DNA of 64,000 bases from Pseudomonas sp. B21-028 (GTDB lineage Bacteria; Pseudomonadota; Gammaproteobacteria; Pseudomonadales; Pseudomonadaceae): assembly GCF_024749045.1 (NCBI RefSeq), contig NZ_CP087184.1, positions 5,518,001 through 5,582,000 on the forward strand, given 5' to 3'. Positions 57,010-64,000 of the stretch are shown one piece after another; positions within the stretch are counted from its first letter, which is position 1; every line of letters starts with the position of its first letter. A model generated the notes under the pieces. It ran no database searches and was not told the origin of the DNA. It was given only the letters and a program-made list of their open reading frames with translations. The translations under genes were made by a program, and so were the position numbers.

Positions 57010-57501
57010 ATGAGTCGTGCCTTCGTCAACGAAGACAGCGCCGCGGCCCAGGCCGATCAACCGGTAGAACGCCAGGTCAGCGCGCAACCCAACTACGTCA
57101 CACCCGCCGGGTTCGTCCAGTTGCAGGCCCGGGTCGCCGAGCTGCAGGCGCTGCACAGCCAGCAGACAGCCCGCAAAGAGCTGGCGGACAAACAGCGCAT
57201 CGCGGACCTGGAACGGGATCTGCGCTATTTCAACCAGCGCCTGCAAAGCGCACAGGTCGTTACGGCAACCTCAGCGGACCAAGTGCGAATCGGACACTGG
57301 GTGACCTTTGTCGATGAGCAGGACCATGAGCAGCGCGTGCAATTGGTGGGGGAAGACCAGGCCGATGCGGCCAGCGGATTGATCAACTGGGGCTCACCGC
57401 TGGGGCGGGCGTTGCTGGGAAGCAAGGTCGGGGATGAGGTGGTCTGGAAGCGACCGCTGGGGGATATGGCGATTGAGGTGTTGGCGATAGAGCCGGAGTG
57501 A
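57010..57501 (+). CDS. GreA/GreB family protein with a shortened coiled coil
   Basis: A 163-residue protein with a Gre-type N-terminal coiled coil (about 30-83, 'TPAGFVQLQARVAELQ' to 'LRYFNQRLQSAQVV') and a C-terminal Gre domain ('DQVRIGHWVTFVDEQDHEQ', 'GLINWGSPLGRALLGSKVGD'). Compared with E. coli GreA the coiled coil is about 15 residues shorter and lacks the acidic GDL.ENAEY tip that triggers transcript cleavage by RNA polymerase. A 29-residue non-homologous extension precedes the coiled coil. It could act as a Gre competitor or an Rnk-like factor. The ribosome binding site GAGGAG is strong. Confidence 0.85.
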   Translation: MSRAFVNEDSAAAQADQPVERQVSAQPNYVTPAGFVQLQARVAELQALHSQQTARKELADKQRIADLERDLRYFNQRLQSAQVVTATSADQVRIGHWVTFVDEQDHEQRVQLVGEDQADAASGLINWGSPLGRALLGSKVGDEVVWKRPLGDMAIEVLAIEPE

Positions 57502-57522
57502 CTCCTGCCTGCCGATAAACCA

Positions 57523-57617
57523 CTGTGGGAGCGAGCCCTGCTCGCGATAGCGGTGGGTCAGGCAACATGAATGTTGGCTGGTCCGACGCTATCGCGAGCA
57601 GGGCTCGCTCCCACAGG
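57523..57617. repeat. REPIN between the Gre-like gene and ettA
   Basis: Inverted family-A units CTGTGGGAGCGAGCCCTGCT and AGCAGGGCTCGCTCCCACAG. Both arms contain the GAGCCCTGCTC/GAGCAGGGCTC variant, again a paired change. It lies between convergent genes. Confidence 0.9.
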
Positions 57618-57642
57618 CTCTACGGCTTACCGGCTGAAGGAA

Positions 57643-59307
57643 TCAGGCCAGTTTCTTGTGCCGTACCCGATGCGGCTGGGCAGCGGCTTCGCCGAGGCGC
57701 TTCTTGCGATCGGCTTCGTACTCGGTGTAGTTGCCTTCGAAGAACACCGCTTGTGAGTCATCTTCATACGCCAGGATGTGGGTCGCCACGCGGTCGAGGA
57801 ACCACCGATCGTGGGAGATCACAATGGCGGCGCCCGGGAAGTCCAGCAGGGCTTCTTCCAGGGAACGCAGGGTTTCGACGTCGAGGTCGTTGGACGGTTC
57901 GTCGAGCAGCAGGACGTTGCCACCCTCCTTCAGGGTCAGCGCCAGGTGCAGGCGGCCGCGCTCACCACCGGAGAGGTCCTTGACGAACTTCTGCTGGTCG
58001 CCGCCCTTGAAGTTGAAGCGACCCACGTAGGTGCGCGACGGGATTTCGTAGTTGCCGATGCGGATCTGGTCGGAACCGTCGGAGATCTGCTGGAACACGG
58101 TCTTGCTGCCGTCCAGGTCTTCGCGGCTCTGGTCGACGCAGGCCAGTTGCACGGTTTCGCCGACTTCGATGGTGCCCGAATCCGGCGTTTCCTTGCCCAT
58201 CAGCATGCGGAACAGCGTGGATTTACCCGCGCCGTTACCACCGATTACACCGACGATGGCGCCCTTGGGCATGGAGAACGACAGGTTGTCGATCAACACG
58301 CGATCGCCGTAGCCCTTGGTGACGTTCTTGAATTCGATGACCTTGTCACCCAGGCGTGGACCGGCCGGGATGTAGATCTCGTTGGTTTCGCTGCGCTTCT
58401 GGAATTCCTGGGACTGCATTTCCTCAAAGCGTTGCAGACGGGCCTTGGATTTGGACTGGCGGGCCTTGGCGCCTTTGCGCACCCACTCCAGTTCTTCCTT
58501 CATGGCCTTTTCATGGGCCGACTGCTGCTTGGATTCCTGGGCCAGACGATCGGACTTGGCTTCCAGCCAGCCCGAATAGTTGCCCTCGTACGGAATGCCC
58601 GCGCCGCGGTCGAGTTCCAGGATCCAGCCGGCGACGTTGTCCAGGAAGTAACGGTCGTGGGTAATCGCCACGACGGTGCCCGGGAAATCGTGCAGGAAGT
58701 GTTCGAGCCAGGCGACGGAATCGGCGTCCAGGTGGTTGGTCGGTTCGTCGAGCAGCAGCATGTCCGGGGCGGACAGCAACAGGCGGCACAGGGCCACACG
58801 GCGCTTCTCACCGCCGGACAGGTGTTCGACCTTCGCTTCCCAGGCCGGCAGGCGCAGGGCGTCGGCAGCGACTTCCAGCTGACGCTCCAGATTATGGCCA
58901 TCGCTGGCCTGCAGGATCGCTTCGAGCTTGGCCTGTTCGGCGGCGAGCTTGTCGAAGTCGGCATCCGGGTCAGCGTAGGCGGCGTAGACTTCGTCCAGGC
59001 GCGCCTGGGCGTCCTTGATCACGCTGACCGCTTCCTCGACCACTTCACGCACGGTCTTGGTCGGGTCCAGTTGAGGCTCCTGGGGCAGGTAGCCGATGTT
59101 CAGGTCCGGCATCGGGCGGGCTTCGCCGTCGAATTCGGTATCGACGCCGGCCATGATCTTCAGCAGCGTGGATTTACCCGAACCGTTGAGGCCCAGCACG
59201 CCGATCTTGGCGCCAGGGAAGAATGAGAGCGAAATGTTTTTCAGGATTTCCCGCTTCGGCGGAACAACTTTGCTCAGCCGATGCATGGTGAAGACGTATT
59301 GAGCCAT
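57643..59307 (-). CDS. ettA: Energy-dependent translational throttle protein EttA
   Basis: A 554-residue ABC-F protein that binds the ribosomal E site and gates the first peptide bond according to the ADP/ATP ratio. Two ATPase domains are complete: Walker A 'GLNGSGKSTLLKIMAG' and 'GGNGAGKSTLFRMLMG', with signature motifs LSGGEKRR and LSGGERGR. The P-site-tRNA interaction arm and the linker 'ARQSKSKARLQRFEEMQSQE' between domains fit EttA (E. coli 555 residues). The start at 59307 (MAQYVFTMHRLSKVV) is standard; the frame extends to 59382. It is divergent from morA. Confidence 0.97.
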   Translation of the reverse strand: MAQYVFTMHRLSKVVPPKREILKNISLSFFPGAKIGVLGLNGSGKSTLLKIMAGVDTEFDGEARPMPDLNIGYLPQEPQLDPTKTVREVVEEAVSVIKDAQARLDEVYAAYADPDADFDKLAAEQAKLEAILQASDGHNLERQLEVAADALRLPAWEAKVEHLSGGEKRRVALCRLLLSAPDMLLLDEPTNHLDADSVAWLEHFLHDFPGTVVAITHDRYFLDNVAGWILELDRGAGIPYEGNYSGWLEAKSDRLAQESKQQSAHEKAMKEELEWVRKGAKARQSKSKARLQRFEEMQSQEFQKRSETNEIYIPAGPRLGDKVIEFKNVTKGYGDRVLIDNLSFSMPKGAIVGVIGGNGAGKSTLFRMLMGKETPDSGTIEVGETVQLACVDQSREDLDGSKTVFQQISDGSDQIRIGNYEIPSRTYVGRFNFKGGDQQKFVKDLSGGERGRLHLALTLKEGGNVLLLDEPSNDLDVETLRSLEEALLDFPGAAIVISHDRWFLDRVATHILAYEDDSQAVFFEGNYTEYEADRKKRLGEAAAQPHRVRHKKLA

Positions 59308-59579
59308 GGTGAACCTAGCGTCTGTGACAGGTGAAAAGAACGAACCAGGCCATGCACGGCGCCGGCAGTTGACGGTCATCAATGCCTGCGGGGCAGATAA
59401 AGCCTGGGGATCTGGAGCTGGAACGCTCTTGTTTGACCGGCAAAGCTACCTCAACCGTCCGTCAAGGTCCAGCCACCAGGGACTGGCACTTTGCCACAAG
59501 GCAAGGCATGCTAGCCGCCCTTCGGGCGTCCGGCTTATAGTGCGTGTCGCGCCAGTCCAGCAAACCGCAGGATTACAGC

Positions 59580-62500
59580 TTGTCCAACGTCACGCCGACC
59601 CTGTCCCCACGCGCACCGGATACAGTGCCCAGCTCGCCCCTGCGCGGGACATTGAAGGGCGCCCTGGCCACGCTGGTGCTGCTGTTGCTCGGATTGCTCT
59701 TCTGGCAGTTGCTCGATCAACTGCGCGTCACCCAGCAGCAACAGCGCCAGTACACCATCGACTACACCGCCGACCTGGCCGCGCAAGTCAGCCTGAACAT
59801 GGCCCTGAACGCGCAAATCGCCCTCAACCTGCTACCGATCGTCGAACAACCGCAGACAGCCGACGAACAGCAGGCCTTGCTGCACAAACTCCAGCAATCG
59901 CTGCCCCAGCTACGCAGCCTGGCATTGCTGAGCCCGTCCGGCATGGTGCTCAGCGACACCGATCCGGACAGCCACGATGCCGGCTACCTCAGCGAACTGG
60001 TGCACCGCAGTCATGACCAGGCACACTACTTCAGCAACGCCGACGACGGTTCCGTGGTGCATCTCCTGTTGCACCAGGCCACCGGCAATACCCGCGGTTA
60101 TTGGGCCCTGCGCCTGACCCCGGGTTTCTTCTCCACGCTGATCAAACAAGTCGATACGGGTTTGCGCCCGCTGTGGCTGGTGGAGAACCGCCTCAACCAA
60201 CAAGTCGTCAGCCGTGACGAGAGCCTGCCGTCGATCAGCCCCTCGCACCTGTCGCCGGACGACCAGGACAACACCGTACTGACCGTGCCGCTGAGCAGCA
60301 GCGACTGGCAACTGCGAGGCCTGTTCGACCGTCGCCAGGTGCTCGAACAACTGCTGCCGGCCTTCATCGGCAAATGCCTGCTGGGCCTGGCGTTTTCGAT
60401 GCTGCCGGTGATCGCACTGCTGAACATGCGCCGGCGCCAGCGGCAACTGCACGAAGGCCGTCGGCGCTATCAGGACATTTTCGAAGGCACCGGCGTGGCC
60501 CTGTGCGTACTCGACCTCTCCAGTCTCAAGTCATTCTTTGTCCGGGCCGGCCTGCACAATGGCGATCAATTGCGGGCGTGGATGAAAGTCCCGCACCAGC
60601 TCGAGCAACTGCAACAGGAAGTGCGCATCACCGAAGTCAACCAGATGGCGTTGCGGCTGCTCAACGTCGACTCCTGTGAACAGGCCTGGCAATTGCTGGT
60701 GGGCAAGGGCCCGCAGGACAACAATCCGGTCGGCCCGCAACTGCTCGAAACGCTGCTTGACCAGCACAAGCAGCTGGAACTGGAAATCAAGCTCCAGGAC
60801 GCCCACGGTCGTGACCAGCATCTCTGGCTGGTACTGCGCCTGCCGGAAAAACAGGACGACTACAACGCCGTTATCCTGAGCATTAACGACATCACCAGCC
60901 GCAAGCTGATCGAACTCTCGTTGCTCGAACGCGAAGGCTTCTGGTCCGACGTGGTGCGCACCGTGCCGGATCATCTCTACGTGCAGGACGTCATCAGCCA
61001 GCGGATGATCTTCAGCAACCACCACCTGGGCCAGACCCTGGGGTATGACCGCACCGAACTGCACCAGATGGGTGAGTACTTCTGGGAAATCCTGCTGCAC
61101 AGCGACGATGCCGACCACTACCACACGTTGCGCCAGGAACAGCGGCGCGGCGGCTATGCGCACCTGTTGCAATGCCAACTGCGTTTCCGCCATCGCGATG
61201 GCAAATGGCGACGCTTTGATATCCGCGAACAGGCCCTGGCCCGGGACCGACATGACCAGGTGACGCGAATCATCGGCGTGGCGAAGGATGTCACCGAGCA
61301 GATCGAGGCCAGCGAGTCACTGCGTGACAGCGAACAGCGCTACCGGATGCTCGCCGAGAGCATCAGCGACGTGATTTTCTCCACCGACAGCAAGCTTTCG
61401 CTCAACTACGTCAGCCCGTCGGTGCAAGCGGTATTGGGCTACAACGCCGACTGGATCTTCCAGAACGGTTGGCAGTCGACCATCGCCAATCCGCAGCAAC
61501 TGACAGGCATCTATACCCTGATGGACCGGGTCAGCAAGGCCCTCGACAAGCCCGGACAATTGGCCGAACTGCGCAATCAGATGCAGACCCAGCTGTTCCT
61601 GTTCGACTGCCTGCGTGCCGACGGACGCAAGATCCCCATCGAACTGCGGCTGGTACTGGTCTGGGATGATGCCGGTGGATTCGAAGGCGTGCTTGGCGTC
61701 GGCCGCGACATCAGCCAGCAACGGCGCGCCGAAAAAGACCTGCGCATGGCCGCCACGGTATTCGAGCATTCGACCTCGGCGATTCTGATCACCGACCCGG
61801 CCGGTTACATTGTCCAGGCCAACGAAGCCTTCAGCCGGGTCAGTGGCTACGCGGTATCCCAAGTGCTGGACCAGTTGCCGAGCATGCTGACCGTGGACGA
61901 TCAGCAGGAAGCCCACCTGCGCTACGTGCTCAAGCAACTGCAACAGCACAGCTCCTGGGAAGGCGAGGTCTGGCTCAAGCGCCGCAACGGCGAACATTAC
62001 CCGGCCTGGGTCGGCATCACCGCAGTGCTGGATGATGAAGGCGACCTGGCCAGCTACGTGTGCTTCTTCAGCGACATCAGCGAACGCAAGGCCAGCGAGC
62101 AGCGCATCCATCGCCTGGCCTATTACGACGCCCTCACCCACCTGCCCAACCGCACGCTGTTCCAGGACCGCCTGCACACCGCGCTGCAATCGGCCGAGCG
62201 GCAGAAGAACTGGGTCGTGCTGATGTTCCTCGACCTGGACCGGTTCAAACCGATCAACGACTCCCTGGGGCATGCCGCCGGCGACCGGATGCTCAAGGAC
62301 ATGGCGACCCGGCTGCTCGGCTGCGTCACCGACGACGACACCGTGGCGCGCATGGGCGGCGATGAGTTCACCCTGCTGCTGGAGCCGCGCTCGAGCCGGG
62401 AAATGGCGCTGAACCGGGCCATCACCGTGGCCGAGCAGATCCTCGCCAGCCTGGTCCGGCCCTTCGTGCTCGAAGGCCGCGAGTTCTTCGTCACGGCCAG

Positions 62501-63428
62501 TATCGGTATCGCCTTGAGTCCCCAGGACGGCAACGAACTGAGCCAGTTGATGAAGAACGCCGACACGGCGATGTATCACGCCAAGGAGCGCGGCAAGAAC
62601 AACTTCCAGTTCTATCAGGCCGACATGAACGCCAGCGCCCTGGAACGACTGGAACTGGAAAGCGACCTGCGCCACGCCCTCGAGCAGAACGAGTTCGTGT
62701 TGTATTACCAGCCGCAGTTCAGTGGCGACGGCAAACGCTTGACCGGCGCCGAGGCCCTGCTGCGCTGGCGCCATCCGCGACGCGGGCTGGTGCCGCCAGG
62801 GGACTTCATCCCGGTGCTGGAGGAACTGGGCCTGGTGGTGGACGTCGGCGACTGGGTCATCGACGAAGCCTGCCGGCAGCTCAAGACCTGGCACCAGGCC
62901 AAGGTCCGGGTGCCGAAAGTCTCGGTCAACATCTCGGCCCGGCAGTTCTCCGATGGCCAGTTGGGTACGCGAATCGCCAATATCCTGCGCAGCACCGGCC
63001 TGTCACCGGCCTGCCTGGAACTGGAGTTGACGGAAAGTATCCTGATGCGCGAAGTCAGCGAGGCGATGCAAATCCTGGCCGGGTTGAAAAACCTGGGCCT
63101 GAGCATCGCCGTGGATGACTTCGGCACCGGTTATTCGTCGCTCAACTACCTCAAGCAATTCCCCATCGACGTGCTGAAGATCGACCGCACCTTCGTTGAC
63201 GGCCTGCCGTCCGGCGAACAGGACGCGCAGATCGCCCGGGCGATCATCGCCATGGCCCACAGCCTCAACCTGGCGGTGATCGCCGAAGGCGTCGAGACCC
63301 ACGAGCAACTCGACTTCCTGCGCGAACACGGTTGCGACGAAGTCCAGGGCTACCTGTTCGGCCGCCCGATGCCCGCCCACCGGTTCGAAGCGCAGTTCAG
63401 CAATGATGCGCTGTTCATGCTCGACTGA
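59580..63428 (+). CDS. morA: Membrane PAS-GGDEF-EAL protein MorA
   Basis: A 1282-residue cyclic di-GMP enzyme. Two transmembrane helices (about 24-46 and 258-285) flank a periplasmic sensor region. Several PAS domains follow (about 300-860). The GGDEF domain has the active site GGDEF at 926-930 and the EAL domain EAL at 1058-1060 with '[16 protein letters not shown]' and 'AEGVET'. Both active sites look intact. The inhibitory RxxD site before GGDEF reads TDDD, so product inhibition is probably absent. The start is taken as TTG at 59580 with AGGA upstream; a GTG at 59544 is the alternative. glyA follows, as for P. aeruginosa morA (PA4601). Confidence 0.9.
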   Translation: MSNVTPTLSPRAPDTVPSSPLRGTLKGALATLVLLLLGLLFWQLLDQLRVTQQQQRQYTIDYTADLAAQVSLNMALNAQIALNLLPIVEQPQTADEQQALLHKLQQSLPQLRSLALLSPSGMVLSDTDPDSHDAGYLSELVHRSHDQAHYFSNADDGSVVHLLLHQATGNTRGYWALRLTPGFFSTLIKQVDTGLRPLWLVENRLNQQVVSRDESLPSISPSHLSPDDQDNTVLTVPLSSSDWQLRGLFDRRQVLEQLLPAFIGKCLLGLAFSMLPVIALLNMRRRQRQLHEGRRRYQDIFEGTGVALCVLDLSSLKSFFVRAGLHNGDQLRAWMKVPHQLEQLQQEVRITEVNQMALRLLNVDSCEQAWQLLVGKGPQDNNPVGPQLLETLLDQHKQLELEIKLQDAHGRDQHLWLVLRLPEKQDDYNAVILSINDITSRKLIELSLLEREGFWSDVVRTVPDHLYVQDVISQRMIFSNHHLGQTLGYDRTELHQMGEYFWEILLHSDDADHYHTLRQEQRRGGYAHLLQCQLRFRHRDGKWRRFDIREQALARDRHDQVTRIIGVAKDVTEQIEASESLRDSEQRYRMLAESISDVIFSTDSKLSLNYVSPSVQAVLGYNADWIFQNGWQSTIANPQQLTGIYTLMDRVSKALDKPGQLAELRNQMQTQLFLFDCLRADGRKIPIELRLVLVWDDAGGFEGVLGVGRDISQQRRAEKDLRMAATVFEHSTSAILITDPAGYIVQANEAFSRVSGYAVSQVLDQLPSMLTVDDQQEAHLRYVLKQLQQHSSWEGEVWLKRRNGEHYPAWVGITAVLDDEGDLASYVCFFSDISERKASEQRIHRLAYYDALTHLPNRTLFQDRLHTALQSAERQKNWVVLMFLDLDRFKPINDSLGHAAGDRMLKDMATRLLGCVTDDDTVARMGGDEFTLLLEPRSSREMALNRAITVAEQILASLVRPFVLEGREFFVTASIGIALSPQDGNELSQLMKNADTAMYHAKERGKNNFQFYQADMNASALERLELESDLRHALEQNEFVLYYQPQFSGDGKRLTGAEALLRWRHPRRGLVPPGDFIPVLEELGLVVDVGDWVIDEACRQLKTWHQAKVRVPKVSVNISARQFSDGQLGTRIANILRSTGLSPACLELELTESILMREVSEAMQILAGLKNLGLSIAVDDFGTGYSSLNYLKQFPIDVLKIDRTFVDGLPSGEQDAQIARAIIAMAHSLNLAVIAEGVETHEQLDFLREHGCDEVQGYLFGRPMPAHRFEAQFSNDALFMLD

Positions 63429-63450
63429 AGGCCTTGCAGCGCCTGGGCGG

Positions 63451-63524
63451 GCCTCATCGCGAGCAGGCTCGCTCCCACATTTGGAATGCATTCCCTTGTG
63501 GGAGCGAGCCTGCTCGCAATGAGG
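63451..63524. repeat. REPIN between morA and glyA
   Basis: Inverted family-A units CATCGCGAGCAGGCTCGCTC and GAGCGAGCCTGCTCGCAATG, with a short spacer. It lies 23 bp after morA and 127 bp before glyA, probably separating the two transcripts. Confidence 0.88.
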
Positions 63525-63650
63525 TCAGTCCGGGCAACGCCGGTCCTGGGTGAATCCCATTCGTCCACCACATGACGTCCTTTCATACCCCTTCCAAAAC
63601 AGGTTGGGGTAGAATGCCTCCCTTTTCTGCCCCGATCCTTGAGGACCGCC

Positions 63651-64000
63651 ATGTTCAGCCGTGATTTGACTATTGCCAAGTACGACGCCGATCTCTTTGC
63701 CGCCATGGAGCAAGAAGCTCAGCGCCAGGAAGAGCACATTGAGCTGATCGCTTCGGAAAACTACACCAGCCCAGCGGTGATGGAAGCTCAAGGCTCGGTA
63801 CTGACCAACAAGTACGCCGAAGGCTACCCGGGCAAGCGCTACTACGGTGGTTGCGAATACGTCGACGTGGTCGAGCAACTGGCCATCGACCGCGCCAAGG
63901 AGCTGTTCGGCGCCGATTACGCCAACGTCCAGCCCCACGCCGGTTCCCAGGCCAACGCCGCCGTCTACCTGGCGCTGCTGTCGGCTGGCGACACCATTCT
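63651..64000 (+). CDS. glyA: Serine hydroxymethyltransferase, 5' part
   Basis: The first 116 residues of glyA, cut by the window end. [20 protein letters not shown] opens the protein, followed by '[20 protein letters not shown]' and '[19 protein letters not shown]', which form the serine and folate binding region of this PLP enzyme. It interconverts serine and glycine with tetrahydrofolate. The ATG at 63651 has a GAGGA ribosome binding site. A TAGAAT at 63610-63615 may be its -10 box. Confidence 0.95.
   Translation, partial: MFSRDLTIAKYDADLFAAMEQEAQRQEEHIELIASENYTSPAVMEAQGSVLTNKYAEGYPGKRYYGGCEYVDVVEQLAIDRAKELFGADYANVQPHAGSQANAAVYLALLSAGDTI

Overview
The window is a 64 kb piece of a Pseudomonas chromosome, most likely from the P. 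fluorescens group. The evidence is GC-rich coding sequence, a gene order that from memory follows the P. aeruginosa PAO1 block around PA4525-PA4576 plus PA4601-PA4602, and many REP/REPIN palindromes (core GCGAGCAGGCTCGC) in the intergenic gaps. No phage, integron, insertion sequence with a transposase, or CRISPR array was seen. Almost everything is core genome. The accessory character sits in the repeats and in one gap of about 0.9 kb.

Layout. 1-4000: DUF748 and DUF2845 envelope proteins and a periplasmic BON protein. 4332-8757: type IV pilus genes pilA (divergent, with a sigma54 promoter) and pilBCD. 8768-13149: coaE, yacG, small conserved genes, a CbiM-like permease and ndh. 13517-15703: a chemoreceptor and a four-tRNA cluster (Asn, Pro, Lys, Pro). 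16014-21114: rluD-pgeF-clpB, with a regular tandem REPIN array between pgeF and clpB. 21265-25559: bamD, a PP0621-like gene, pilS and pilR. 25560-27047: a DUF6124 gene with a structured leader, and a chain of hairpins that looks like a multicopy intergenic element. 27048-34585: thiO and the minor pilin operon fimU-pilV-pilW-pilX-pilY1-pilE, with fimT divergent. 34562-42032: ispH, fkpB, lspA, ileS, ribF and murJ. 42287-50833: rpsT, creA, proB, obg, rpmA, rplU, ispB and several small genes, including an iron-regulated one with a Fur box. 51144-64000: a Lon-like AAA+ protease, DUF3015 and DUF4105 proteins, a Gre-like factor without its catalytic tip, ettA, morA and the start of glyA.

How the genes work together. 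Three separate loci encode one machine. PilS/PilR plus sigma54 should drive pilA. PilB, PilC and PilD extend the pilus and process the pilins. FimU, FimT, PilV, PilW, PilX, PilE and PilY1 form the priming and adhesin complex. The remaining genes are mostly housekeeping: translation (ileS, rpsT, rpmA, rplU, rluD, obg, ettA, tRNAs), envelope assembly (bamD, murJ, lspA, pgeF), and cofactor or isoprenoid synthesis (coaE, ribF, ispH, ispB, thiO).

No clearly new multi-gene system was found. The most interesting signals are the DUF6124 leader, which has two identical anti-Shine-Dalgarno segments; the five-hairpin element at 26746-26925; the 134-bp-period REPIN array; and several proteins with altered key residues (PilR loop, PilY1 calcium loop, Gre-like factor, Lon-like Walker A).
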